From NCBI GenBank assembly GCA_008729055.1, contig SDUX01000007.1, positions 5,501,009-5,565,008 on the forward strand: a stretch of 64,000 nucleotides of DNA, in the 5' to 3' direction. A program made the translations under genes and the position numbers. The notes beneath the pieces are model-generated. The model did not search any database and was not told where the DNA came from. It saw only the letters and a list, made by a program, of their open reading frames with translations. The stretch is from Pyropia haitanensis (taxonomy: Eukaryota > Rhodophyta > Bangiophyceae > Bangiales > Bangiaceae). Shown here piece after piece: positions 1 through 11,068 of this stretch (within the stretch, counting starts at the first letter, position 1; every line of letters begins with the position of its first letter).

Positions 1-2999
1 TGCCCGTGGTGGCGGTGGTGCCCCTGCCGTCGGGGGTTAGCAGTGGCGGCGCCGGCGACGGCACCGCGGCTGTGGCGGTTGGTGTCCTTCGCGCGAGTGG
101 CGCCCTTGGGGTGCTACGGCCGGCGTTGCAGGTAGAGGCGGCCGCCCTGTGGGGCTCCCCAGCGGCACCGCCGGTTGCCGCCGGCACGCCAGGTGGGATG
201 GCTGGCTGGCCGACGGGTGAGCTGGCCTGGCGACTTGCCGGCACGGCGGCGGTGCAGGTGGCTGCGGCAGAGGTGGCGGCGCGGGGAGGCAGGGGGGGAC
301 AGGGCGGGGGGGCCGTAGCGCTGCTTGCCCTCGGCCGCGGCCGTGCGGCGGCGGATGCGGGCGTGCCACTGACGGCGGTGGCGGCCTCTGCCGCCCTGCG
401 TGGGGCGGTTGCCGAAGACAAACCGCTGCTGGCGGCGAGCCTCGCAGACGCTCTCCGTGCGGTGGGCGTCTTTCTGTCCCCGTCGGTAGGTGGGGTGCTG
501 CTGTGGGGGCTCCGCCGCGATTGGCCGGCGCTACGGCTGGCCGCCGCCGCCGCGGCGGGCGAGCACCGCCCGGCGGCGGCACTCTACGGCACGGCGGTGG
601 CGGCGCTGGGGGAGGCGGCCGCTTCAGTCGCGGCGCCGGCGCGGCGCCGGCCAGCTGCTGCGGGCAGCATGGACGACAACGACAACGACGACGACGCTGT
701 CGACGGGGACCGCGCCCGCGACGCGGGTCACTCGGGGACAGCCGACCCCGCGGCGCAAGTGGCGCTCGCGTTTGGTGCGCTGCAGCAGACCGTGGCGGTG
801 GCCGACGGCTGGGACCGCGCCATCGCGGCGCACCCTGGCGGGCCGGCGGCGGCGCCCGGCAGGGACGCTGCCACCCCGGCGGGGCCGGGTGTTTGGGAGC
901 TGGCGGAGCACCCGGCGCTGACGGCCGATGAGGTGGCCGACGCGGAGCTGCTGGTGGCGCTGTCGGCGGCTGTACCGCCGCTGCATGACGGCGACGACGG
1001 CATGGGCGGCGCCCCCGACGGTCCGACCGTGACGGGCGGGGCGGGCTTTTGGACGCGTGCCCGGTCGGCGAGCCTGCTGGGCGGGGCGTTCCCTGCCCCC
1101 CCCCCCCCCCCGGCGTGCCCCCTCCCCCCGCTCCCAAAGCGGCGGTGGACGCGGCCAAGGCGGCCTTCTTCTTTGCCGCCGATGCCCTCACCCGTGCCGC
1201 TCCCGACCGCCCCGCCCACGAGGCGGTGCGGTCTACCGCGCTGGCGGCGGCGCTCGTCGCGGGCTCCCTCCCCGGTGCCCTCCAGGCCCTCACCGCGCTG
1301 CCGTGGGAAGGCCCGGGCGACGACGGGGAGGCCGCCGCGGCCGCCGCGCTCGTCGACGGCGTCGGCCGCGTGGTGGCCGCGGCGGCTGCCACGCCGGGCG
1401 GGCTGGCCTCCCTGGCCGCCACGCCGCGGCTGCCCGCACCGGTGGAGGTGCTCGTGTCGCGGGCGCTCGCCGCCCGCGCGCGGTCCGGGCCGGCGGTGAC
1501 GGGGGGGGGCGGGCCGGGGGGGTACGAGACGCTCGTCGGCTGGCGCCTCTGCCGGGGCGACCCGGCGGGCGCCGCCGCCGCGGCGGCCGAGTGGGGGCAC
1601 CGCCTGGAGGGGGGGGCGGAGGCGTCGGCGGCGCTCCTGTGCCTCCGCGCCGAGGCGGCGGCCGCCGCCGCGGCCGCCTCGCCGCCGCCGGCACGCGGGC
1701 CTGGCGGCCGGCCGGCCGCGGCGGTGCCGCCGCCGGGGGAAGCCCTCCGCGCCTGGGCCGCCGCCCGCGCCCGCGCCTACACGTTGGCCGTGTCGGCGCT
1801 GCGGCTGCTGCCGCCTGGCGGCGCGTCGCGGCTGCTGCCGCCAGCGCGCTTCATGCACCTCCCCGCCGGCGACGCGGCCGACGATGGCGGGGCGGGCCGC
1901 CCCGGCGGGCCGCCCGGCTGGGGCGCTGCCGGAGGCGGCGGCGGCGGCGGCGGCGGCGGCGACGGGGACCTCCCCCCCCCCCCCCCGTGGTGGACATTGC
2001 GTGGCTGGACCGGCGGCGGCTGCTCGCCGCGGCGGTCGCGGCGGCGGTCGCGACGCCGGCCGGCGTCGCGTCCCTGTCGGCGCTCCCCCGCGCCGAGGCG
2101 GCCGGCCTGCTCGGCGCGTCCGCGACGGGCGTCGGCTGGGCGCTCGCCGCGGCGCTGCCGCCCGCCGGCGCGGGCCCGCCGCCGTCGCCCGACGCGGCGG
2201 TGCGGGGCGCGGCGCTCGCCGCCGCGTGGGCCGCCGAGCTGCCGCCGGGGCCCGCCCTCGCGGGCCTCGTCCACGTGGTGCGCGCCGCGGCGGCGGCGGC
2301 CGCGTCGCCGCCGCCGCGGCCGCCGTCGGCGGCGCCGCGGGCGGGCTGGGCGGTCCTCCGCCGCGTCCTCGCGTCCGCCGCCGCCGCGACCGCGCCGGCG
2401 CCGTACAATTGGGCGGGCGTGGCGCTCGAGGCGGCGCTCGCCGCGGCGGCGCCAACGCCGCTGCCGGCCGCCGCGGCGGTGCCGGCGTGGCTCGCTGATG
2501 ACGCGGCGTGGGGGGTGGGTCGCGGCGCCGGCGGGGGGGGGACCGCCGCGGCACCCCCTGGGCCGCGCGTCTTTGCCGCGCCCGCCGCCGCCGCCCGCGA
2601 GGGGGGGGGGTGGGCGACGCGCCGGCGGTGGTGCGGCTGCTGCTCGCGACGCGCCGCGTCGGCGACGCGGCGGGCGTCCTCGTCGCGGGCCTCCGCGACG
2701 TGGCCGCGGGGATCGAGGAGGGCGCCGCCGCGGCTGGTGGCGGCGGCGGCGGCGGCGGCGGTGGTGGTGGCGGCGGCGGCGTCGGCGACGTGTGGCTGCC
2801 GGCCGCCGCGATTGACGCGACGCTCGACCGGCTGGTGACGGCGCAGGCGGACCTTGGCGCCCACGCGGAGGAGGACGAGGGCGCCGAGCGCGCGGCGGTG
2901 GGGCTGTCCAAGGCGGAGCGCGCGCTGCGCGACGGGGTGGACCGGGTGCTCGCCGCGGCGGCGCGGCGGGGGAGGGGGGGGGCGAGCATGGCCGCGTGA
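1..2999 (+). CDS. NUP160: Nucleoporin NUP160-like, 3' part (5' end outside window)
   Basis: Encodes the alpha-helical C-terminal half of an NUP160/Nup120-type scaffold nucleoporin, a member of the Y-complex (NUP107-160) that forms the nuclear pore outer rings. Family landmarks appear in order: YETLVGWRLCRGD with AAAAAAEWGHRL near 1525-1610 (NUP160 YELLYAFHIYRHNYRKA region), VVDIAWLDRRRLLAAAVAAA near 1987-2046 (ILELEDLEKE region), YNWAGVALEAALA near 2403 followed by VPAWLADD, then VVRLLLATRRVGDAAGVLV near 2627, and finally VWLPAAAIDATLDRL near 2791 (VWLPYSSIDQLL in animals). The frame moves at C16 (1096-1111), C15 (1972-1986) and G10 (2601-2610). Homology is continuous across all three, so run-length errors are likelier than introns. 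The stop is at 2997-2999. No earlier start is visible; the gene enters from the left edge. The assignment is from remembered family motifs. Confidence 0.75.
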
Positions 3000-3301
3000 G
3001 AGGGTGGGGACGGCAAACGTGGAGGCGTGAGAGGGTTGGGCGTTGGGGGGGGCGGTGCGAGGGCGACGCGGTACCCCGCCTGCTGAGGGGGGTGCACTCC
3101 CCAGTGGGCGCGATGATGGATGGGGCCAGAGAGCAAGGAAAGAAGAGTGCGACAAAAAAAAAAAAAGCGAGACAGCCGCCAGGTGCCTGCGTGTGGACCC
3201 CCCTCCCCCCCCTCCATCGCGCTCATCGCGTGGGACGCGCCACGATCGCGTCGCGCGCGCCGCCCCTACGGCGCCTCCCCCCCCTCCCCCCCCCCCCCAC
3301 C

Positions 3302-3860
3302 TCATTCACTGGCCGACGACGCCGCCGTCGTGACGGGCGGCGCCGGCGCCGGCGGCGCGGCCGCCGCGGCCGCGGCGCCAGAGCGGCGCGCGGCGAGCTT
3401 GGCCTCCGCCGCCGCGCGGGCGGTGCGGATGCGCTCCAGGTTGTCCTCCATGTAGACGGTGGCCCTGTGGGATGGGGGGCGCCGGCGGGGGCGGGGCAAG
3501 CAAGGAACACAACAGCACAAAAAAAAAAAAAAAAAAAAAAAAGGCCGGGCGGGGGGGGGGAAGGAACGAGGTGAACCACACAGCAGGGGGGAGGGGGGGG
3601 GGGAGGGCATGGACGGAGGCGAGGCACCGCCGCGGGAGGGGGCGGAAACGGAACCGCAGAGGCCGGCGCCGCGCGCCCATTGCGAGCACCCAACCGCCCA
3701 CACGGTCGCCAGCCAGGGGCCCCACAGACGCAACGACGGCGAGTCAGCAGCCGCACCCCAACGGCGTCGCACAGACACCCACCCGTCGAGGGGAGCCGCG
3801 CGACGGCGGGCGCCCCGCCGCCCCCCTCACTCAATGGCGGCGCGGCGGCGGCGCGGCGGC

Positions 3861-3898
<38 letters not shown>

Positions 3899-4780
3899 CC
3901 GCTGGGGGCGACAAACGGGAACGGGCAGCCGTGGTGATCCGCGCGGGGGGGGGGGGGGCGCAGCCGCGGCGCGCAAGCGGGCGGACGTGCAGGCGGGCGG
4001 GCGGGCGGCGGCGAAAGGGGCGGGCAGGGGGGCACGACACGGGCGGCGGGACGCGCGCGAGACGGAGCGGGGGGCGGGAGGAAACCCCCCCCCCCCATGG
4101 GGACCCGGACAACATGGACAAGACGCCCCCGCGGCGGTGCCGCCGCGGCGTCGCGGCGCCGCGGCGGAGGGGGTAGACGTGCGCGGCCAGAAACGTACGA
4201 GTCGACGGCGCGGCCAAAGACGACGCCCCCGCCAAAGGCCATGACGTGCTCCCACGGCCCTGTGGTGTGGCGGTGTCCCGGGCGCGGGCGCCGCAGACGG
4301 CCAAAAAGGGAGAGACGGCGGGGGTGGCAAAAAAAAAAAAAAAAAGCAGACGGGCGGGGACACCCGTTGGGACTCGGCCGGGATGGCGCCAGGCAGGGGC
4401 GACAGACGGCGTCAGCACGGGGACGCCGGCGGAAAAGGGGGGACCGTAGCCGCCTGGCGGCGGGGGCGGGCCCGCCCAGCGCCACCCTGTGCCGCCGTCG
4501 CTGGCACCGTCGGATGGTTCACGCGCACCGGACCGCAGCGCAAGAGATATCCGCACCCACACGAAAAAAAAGGAGATGGGGAGCGAGAGACACGGTGGGG
4601 AATGGGCATCGCCCGTCCTACTGCCGGCACCTGTCCATCCGAGCCACACCAACAAGAACATCAGCAACAAAAAAAAACAACAACAAAAAACGTACGCCGC
4701 ATGAGGGGAAGCTTCCGCAAGCTATTGGCCATGAGCGGCACGAGCACGCCAAACGAGCCCCAAAGCAGGGTGGAGGACAT
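3302..4780 (-). CDS. Small three-exon membrane protein (102 aa), function unknown
   Basis: Three exons splice in phase: complement 4696-4780, 4199-4259 and 3302-3464 (85, 61 and 163 nt; 309 nt in total). Both donors read GTACGT; both acceptors end in CAG (cacag before 4259 and before 3464). The product starts MSSTLLWGSFGVLVPLMANS, then has RRPWEHVMAFGGGVVFGRA, a short glycine-rich hydrophobic stretch, then a charged amphipathic segment MEDNLERIRTARAAAEAKLA and an Ala/Pro tail. Size and layout (two short hydrophobic stretches, then a charged helix) resemble small mitochondrial inner-membrane accessory subunits, but I do not recognise the family and assign no function. It converges on the NUP160 gene 303 bp away. 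Introns are 436 and 734 bp and contain A-tracts and G-runs. Phase agreement at both junctions (1, then 2) is the main support. Confidence 0.6.
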
Positions 4781-5258
4781 GGTGTCGCCACTGCCGGCGG
4801 CCGCCGCGGGCACGCCCCAAATCCAGGAGCGTGGGCAGAGGACGGAAGCGTAGATGGAGAGGCAAGAGAGGGGATGAGCAGAGGGGGGAGGGGATGGGCA
4901 CAGGGCGTGGCACTCGGTGTGCGTCTGGGGAGGGGGACGGGAACAAGAGGGAAACACGGTCACGGGCGCAGCGGCAAGCGACGGAGACGGCGTCGAGAGC
5001 GGGGCAGCCCGATCCACCGAAAAGTCCGGTGCATTTCTTCTGGGCATTGCAAAAGTGTGGGTCATCGCGTCTCGAAAGCTACAGGTTTGTCAGTGCCTTG
5101 TGATGCAGACGATGCGGTTGATCCACCGCCGTCGTCCCCGCACCCCGCCTCGCAGCACCTACCCGGCTCGTCGCCCATCCCGCCGACACTGCACCGCGCA
5201 CTGGCCTCCCCGCCTCTGCCACCCGTGAGCGCCCACCCCCGCCCCCCCCCCCGACGTC
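4781..5258. other. Divergent intergenic region between the small membrane protein gene and DPH6
   Basis: About 480 bp separate two start codons that point away from each other. I see no convincing ORF. The last 100 bp before the DPH6 start are pyrimidine-rich, including a C10-C12 run about 20 bp upstream of the ATG. Promoters for both genes are expected here; I could not name a TATA box with confidence. Confidence 0.4.
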
Positions 5259-7734
5259 ATGGCGCCCCCTCTACGGCTACTCGCCCTCCTCTCTGGCGGC
5301 AAAGACTCGGTCTACGCCGCCCTCTGCGCCCGCGCGGCGGGCCACACGCTCGTCGCGGCCGCGCACATCACCCCCCCCGCCCGCCACGTCGACGGCGACT
5401 CGCACATGTACCAGGCCGTCGCGTCCGAGGCGGTCGCGTCGGTCGCGGCCGCACTGGGCCTGCCCCTCCACACCCGCCCGTCACGAGGGGTGGCGGTCGC
5501 GTCGCCGCAGGTGCTCGGCTACGTGCCCACCGACGGCGACGAGGTGGAAGACCTGGCCGCGCTGCTGGCCGACGCGGCCGCCGCCGCCGCCAAGGAGAGG
5601 AGGGGGGGGGGTCCCCTGACGGGTGTGGTTGTTGGCGCGCTGTGGTCCGACTACCAGCGGCTGCGCGTCGAGTCGGCGGCGGCGCGGGCGGGGCTGCTGG
5701 TGCTCGCGCCGCTGTGGCGTGCCGAGCAGGGGCGGCTGCTCCGCCGGATGCACGCGTACGGCCTGGCGCCGGTGGTGGTCAAGGTGGGCGCCATGGGCCT
5801 CCGCGTTGCCGACGTCGGCGCGCCGCTGATGGGGCTCCTCGACCGCCTCGACCGCCTCTCCGAGCAGTATGGGGTGCACGTGGCGGGGGAGGGCGGCGAG
5901 TACGAAAGCCTCGTCCTCGACGCGCCCGCGTTTGCGTCCCGCCTGCGGCTGGCCCGGACAGAGGTGGCGGTGGAGCGGGAGGACAAGTGGGCGCCGACGG
6001 CGCGGCTGCTTATCCACGAGGTGGACCTGGTCACCAAGGAGGGGGGGGGGGTGCCTTGCCGACGCTGCCGCCCGAGCCGGCCGCGTTTGTGGGGGGGGGG
6101 GCGGGAAACCTGGCGCACGCCGCCGCCACCGCCACCGCCGACGCGCAGGCGTGGGAGCGAGCAGACGCGGAGCGGTGGGCGGCGACGGCTGCCGACGCTG
6201 CCACCACCGATACCAGCGCCGCGAGAGACTCATCGGGCGCGTTGGCCGAGATGGCGGCCGCCGGGACGCCGCCGCCGGCGGTCGCGACGCACCTGGCCAC
6301 CTCCCCTTGCGGCGGCTACGCGCACGTGTCCGTCACGGCAACGGTCCCCCCCCGGGCGGCGACGGCGCGGCGGCGGCCGCCGCCGCCACGACCACCACCG
6401 TCGCTGCCATGGCGGCCGCCACCGCCGCGACCACCGCCGCCCTGGCCGCGGCGGGCTGGTCCCCCACCGACGCGGTTGCCGTCTTTGTCGCGCTGCCAAC
6501 GTGTGCGCCGGCCGTCTATGCCGCCGCCAACGCCGTCTACGCCGCCGCGTGGCCGCCGGCGGTGGTCAACCCGCCGCCCACCCGCGCGGCGGTGGCGGTC
6601 GGCGGGCCGCCGACCGGCCCGCCCGGCGCGGACGCTGACGCCGCCGTCGTCACGGCCGTGACAGTCGAGGTGGCCCTCTGCCGCGACCGCGGCACCGCCG
6701 GCCTCCACGTACAGTCGCTGTCGCCATGGGCGCCCCCCTGCATTGGCCCGTACGCGCAGGCGGTGATGCCCGCGGGGGAGGGCGTCGCGTACCTGTCGGG
6801 CGCGCTCGCGCTGCGGCAGCTCCACATCCCGCCGGCGCTCACCGCGGCTGGGTGCGCGGCAGAGCTGGCCGCAGAGTCCCACGCGGAGGGCGGCGCCGCC
6901 CCCACGGCATCCAGTGATGACGCCGAGGACACCGCGGCGGTGCTGGCGGCCGCCCGCCAGACGCGGGCGACGGTGTGGAATGTGGGCGCCACGCTTCAGG
7001 CCGTCCCCGGCGCGTCGCTGGCCACCGCCCTCTTTGTCGCCGTCTTTGTCGCCCGCCCCGCCGACGCGGCGGCGGCGGTGGCGGTCGTCACCCGCCGGCT
7101 GGGCGCCCCCGCCGAGGCCGACGCGGACCTCCACTGGCCGCCCGTCGCGGGCGCCGACGGAGTGGGCTTGCCGCCGGCCGACGGTGACGGCGGCGGTGGC
7201 GGCGGCGGGCCCGTCGTGTCGGCCGTGCCCGCGGCGGGGCTGCCGCGCGACGCGGCGGTGGAGGTGGTGGTCGTCGCGGGCGTGCCCGTCGACGCCCCCA
7301 GCGACCGCGGCCCACCGCCCACCGCCGCGGCGGCGGGTGGCGGCGCTGCGGCCGGCCGGGACTGGGGCACCGCAACCTGGCGGTGGGCCACCCGCGGGGG
7401 GGCGCTGACGTGGCTCGCCCTCCGCCTGCGGCTGCCCGACGGCGGCGACACGGGTCGCGGCGTGACCGCCCCCGTGCTCGCTGCGGCGGTCGCCGCGGCG
7501 GTCGGGTCGCTGGGCGGCGGGCGCGTCCTCCTGTCCGCGCGGGTGTGGACGGTCGCGACCGCCGCGGCGGCGCGAGCGCTGGGCAGGGCCGCCAATGGCG
7601 GCGGTGGCGGCGGCGACGGCAGTGGGGGGCGGTCGGGTGGTGCGGCGGTGTGGACGGTCCACCCGTCGGCGTGGGTGCCCCACGGCGACGCCGCGGTGGT
7701 TCACGCGGTGGTGGTGGCGCCGGGTGGAGGGTGA
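5259..7734 (+). CDS. DPH6: Diphthine--ammonia ligase (DPH6) with C-terminal RidA-like domains
   Basis: The last enzyme of diphthamide synthesis amidates diphthine on elongation factor 2, using ATP and ammonia. The N-terminal ATP-pyrophosphatase domain starts at once with LLSGGKDSVYAAL (PP-loop SGGKDS, residues 12-17) and ends with GEGGEYESLVLDAP (about residues 210-223), the signature of the DPH6/MJ0570 family. It is followed by two RidA/YjgF-like modules, as in yeast Dph6: GGYAHVSVTATVPP to about residue 510 and SPWAPPCIGPYAQAV with VAYLSGALALR after about nt 6720. The frame changes at G11 (6041-6051) and C8 (6346-6353). Both lie in linkers and homology continues after them, so these look like homopolymer errors. 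The start at 5259 follows a C-rich leader (gacgtcATGG). Expected location is the cytosol. The long Ala/Gly linkers are lineage padding. Confidence 0.85.
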
Positions 7735-7986
7735 GGCGCCATCGGCGAGTGTCCCCCCCCCCTCCTACTCCCATCCCGCTGCCCCCCCACCGCGGACGCC
7801 GGCGCCGCAGCGGTGGCGCCTCCGCCCGCCGCGGGCGGTGCCTTCTGCTGGAAAGGCCTTGTCTCGCGACGTCGACCAGACCGCCCGCGGGTGTGCCGGC
7901 CGGCACCACGAGGGTGGGCCGCGCTCGCTGACGGGCTTTGCCGCGCCGGCTGTGCGGCGCACGCCCCCCAACAGCGTGGCACCCGG

Positions 7987-8145
7987 ATGCCCCTGCCGCG
8001 CGACGACATCTTCAACCTATGGAAGAATGCGGCTGGCCAGCCGCCGCAGCTACAGCCGCAGGACGCTGTCCACCGCCGCCTCTCCCAAGCTCGCCACATG
8101 CGCATCACCGGGCGGGACGGGAATTACTTCCCCCGCTCCCGATGA
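7987..8145 (+). CDS. Possible small protein or 3' exon (52 codons)
   Basis: A short frame begins MPLPRDDIFNLWKNAAGQ and ends DGNYFPRSR. Its composition (Asp, Asn, Gln, Phe, Trp) differs from the Ala/Gly/Arg shadow frames around it, which suggests real coding. Just upstream the sequence cgccccccaacag is a good splice acceptor, so this may be the last exon of a gene whose first exon I could not find rather than a free-standing ORF. It lies about 250 bp after the DPH6 stop on the same strand. I recognise no family. Confidence 0.3.
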   Translation: MPLPRDDIFNLWKNAAGQPPQLQPQDAVHRRLSQARHMRITGRDGNYFPRSR

Positions 8146-8569
8146 GTGTGCTGGCGTGAGGCGACCAACGAGCACAGGCGTCAGTAGATCGCGCGCACCC
8201 ACACGTGCCAGAGGCGGTGGACAGAAGAGAAAAAAAAAAAAGAAAAAAAAGGAACCTGCAAGGAAGGACCCGCCACAACCCCACTGAACCCACTCGCTCA
8301 CGCGCCACCACACTATACAAGCGGGAAAGAGCCGACACTCGCAGAGGGCCTCCTCCGCCGGCCCACTCTTCTTGCCCCGCCCACCCACCCCCGTCTTGTC
8401 CCGCGCCAGCGCGCGCGACGCATACACCATCCGCTCCCGCCCGCACACCCAACATTCCCCGTGGCGTCGAGGCGGCAATGCTCGGCTCCACTGGGGCAGC
8501 GTCGCGTGGCCAGCCGCGTCGTGTCGAGTGTCCACTTCCCCCGCAAGGCACCCGACGAGGAGGGTTACA
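8146..8569. other. Non-coding 3' flank of the CYSTM gene
   Basis: Contains an A-rich tract at about 8229-8251 (two A-runs split by G) and otherwise GC-rich sequence with no frame I can support. Confidence 0.35.
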
Positions 8570-9516
8570 TTAAAAGAGAGCGTCCAGGCAACAGCTGCGG
8601 ATGGACAGGAATGGAGGAAACGCATCCACGGCAACAGGGGAGCGCACGAGTAAAATGAACAGGAGGAGTCGGTTAGCATGCAGTTTCAAGCGCACATGGC
8701 GCCACCAGATGCGGAACACGCTCCCGTCCCTCAGCACACCCCCCATTCGCCATGACAGCACCGTCAACGCCAAAATCCTCCCATCAACACAATGAAACAG
8801 TAACTGATCCCCCCAACGTACCAAGCGGCCAGCCCCAAACAGCACCCCTGCAGCATCGAGTTGTCCTTTTGCGGCGGCGCCGGCGCCTGCTGGTTCACAT
8901 ACACAGGCGCCGGGGCACCGGCGTAGCCCTGCTGTGGCTGCTGCGGCGGGTAGCCACCGTGCTGCGGCGCCGCCCCCCCTGTGGTGGGGTAGCCCGGCGG
9001 GGGCGCGCCGTATCCGCCCTGCTGGTGCTGCGGCGGGTAGCCCTGCGGCGGGTAGCCGCCCTGCTGCGGCGGGTAGCCCGCGGGTGGGGGGGGATAACCG
9101 CCGGGCGCCGTCGGCTGCGCGCCCGCACCGCCGGCGGCCGACCAAGCTGCCGGTGGGGCCGCTGGGTAGTTTGTGCCCTTTTCCTGCGTCGGGGGAAGCG
9201 CAGCAACGGAGGGGGGAAGGACAGAGAGGGAGGGCGCGGGGAAGGGAGGGCGAGCAAACGACAATGCGCGCACCACAGCACAACGTAGGGACGATCTCAA
9301 TCAAGCAACCGTGCAAAAGACAAAAAAAAAAAGACCACGAAGCAGGACAGCGGCAGGCAGGGCCAAGGCGACGCGGGGTGTCAGCGCACAGAATCGATAT
9401 GGTAGGACGCCCAACGAGCGGGTCCCACGCACATCTAGGTGCTCCACACCCAACCCCCCCCCCCCCATACCATGATCGTCCCCACACTGCACCCTCCCAA
9501 CCAAACGTACGGCCAT
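8570..9516 (-). CDS. CYSTM-type Pro/Gln/Tyr-rich tail-anchored protein, three exons
   Basis: Exons: complement 9511-9516 (only ATG GCC), 8822-9183 and 8570-8594, 393 nt in all, 130 aa. Introns are 327 bp (donor GTACGT, acceptor GCAG) and 227 bp (donor GTACGT, acceptor CCGCAG). The body is a run of GYPPQQGGYPPQGYPP-type repeats; the end reads DNSMLQGCCLGLAACCCLDALF in pieces: a short hydrophobic Cys-rich segment closing in CCCLDALF. That is the hallmark of the CYSTM (cysteine-rich transmembrane) family, small stress-linked tail-anchored proteins found widely in eukaryotes. Reading straight through the second intron instead gives a stop at 8764 and loses this ending, so the spliced form is preferred. 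Expected location is the plasma membrane or endomembrane. Both phases agree (0, then 2). Confidence 0.75.
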
Positions 9517-11068
9517 CGCGTCGGGAACGGGGGCGCGGCGGCGGTCTCAGAGGGTGACAAAAAAAAAAAACGCGCGCGCGCGCGCACACGTGGCCGGATG
9601 GGCCAGGGACGACCCACGACCGACGGTCGGCAGCGACGGGGAGACGGGGAGCGGCAAAAGACGGGCGCGAAGGGGGTTGGGGGTGACAACGGCGGGCGGT
9701 GACGACGGGCGGTGACGACGGCGGGCGGGCCGGGGTGGACCGCGGCGGCGGAAGCAGAGATGAGGGCGGCGGGTGCGGGCGTGGCGGGCCGGGCACGCAG
9801 CGGCGGCTGTTGGGCGCCACAGCCCTCCCCGCAACGCCCAGCAGGGCCCCGCCGCCGCGCGGCAACGGCGACCGCGCCTCGTGGGCCAGCGCACGGAGGG
9901 CGTGGGCCGCCCCGCCCGCCCCCCCCGCCCCCCCCCCCGGTTCCGGAACCCCCGACGACCCCCCCCCCCCTCTTGCCGCGCACCCCAGAGCACATTCCGT
10001 GGCGCGCTGGGCCACACCGTGTGTTGTCGTGGAGCCCAGCGCTGCAGAGCAATATGCATTGCTGTTCACGCCCCAACTGACCGCCCCCTCCCCCTGCCCC
10101 CGCACTTCTCACCCAGGTGCAACTTGCACTGGCCGCACCGTTGAACCGGCCAGTCCTTGCTCCGCGCGCAGTTTCGACGGGGCGCCTGACGAGGTCTGTC
10201 CGAGACAGCAGCCCTTGGCCCCCACGGAATCCTTTCGGCCGGAAGCGCTCCGGGGGTCGTGCCTTGAAATGGGTGCGGAATTTTTACCCGGGGGGAGGAA
10301 GCACGCTGTGTCGCGGGCGGCCGCCACAACCGTCGCCGCGTGGTCGGTGGCGGAGCAACAGTTCACGCCGACGGGGCGGTCGAGCAACAGAGATTGACAG
10401 TCGCGTACGTGTATCTACGTACAGCTTTGATGCGCACTCGGACTGAACCGGCTGCACGCCGGGGCGGACGTTTGTCGAGGTGGGGCTTCACGCGAGACAA
10501 GGGCAGCCCGTCCATCGTCTGCAATGTATCTGTGTAGTCTGCGTACGCCACTGCCCGCCGCGGCAGAGTACAGTACACAGCGACACGCCTTCGCAAAGGG
10601 AGCAGCGGCGCCCTCTCGTCGCCAGCATCGGTCCCCGCGCGGGCGGCGGCACTGTGCCCCCTTGCTGCCACGGTGCGGGGAGAGGCGGTACCGCGGCCTC
10701 GTGGGCGTGGTCAGATCGATCTCTCGGGCCAGGGGGAGCCGTGACCCCGCGACACCGAGCTGCGCGCGACCGCGCTCATCTACAACCTACTGGGCTACAT
10801 GGACGCATGGCGGGTCAATGAAAGCAGCCGATCGGGGGTCGCCCCCCGCCCTCGTCCTCTTCCCCACGTGCCTCTGCTCCCCTGTGCCCGCTCACCTGCC
10901 CGACGCGGGGTTATCCTGCCATACACAGCCGACACGCCCTCCCCGTCGACCTGTTCATACCCGTCCGCCCCCCCCCACAGCGCCGCGTGCGCGGCGACCA
11001 CCCCCCTCACCCCCCCCCCAGCGCCACCGCAGCCGTCCCCGCGCCCGTCGCGGTCGCGACGGCCAGCA
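9517..11068. other. Intergenic, no supported gene
   Basis: About 1.5 kb with an A-run next to a short CG repeat near 9560-9590, C-runs near 9933-9970, and a stretch of more even composition at 10,150-10,790. Several ORFs overlap on both strands but none shows a recognisable motif or a codon pattern different from its shadows. Confidence 0.3.

Noticed and set aside
728..3226. 832-codon minus frame over the NUP160 region
   Set aside because: Pure Arg/Pro/Ala/Ser shadow of a GC-rich gene; no domain, and the plus strand carries NUP160 landmarks in order.
8764..9183. Unspliced version of the CYSTM gene ending at 8764
   Set aside because: Splicing at GTACGT (8821) gives the canonical CCCLDALF ending, while read-through gives a non-family tail.
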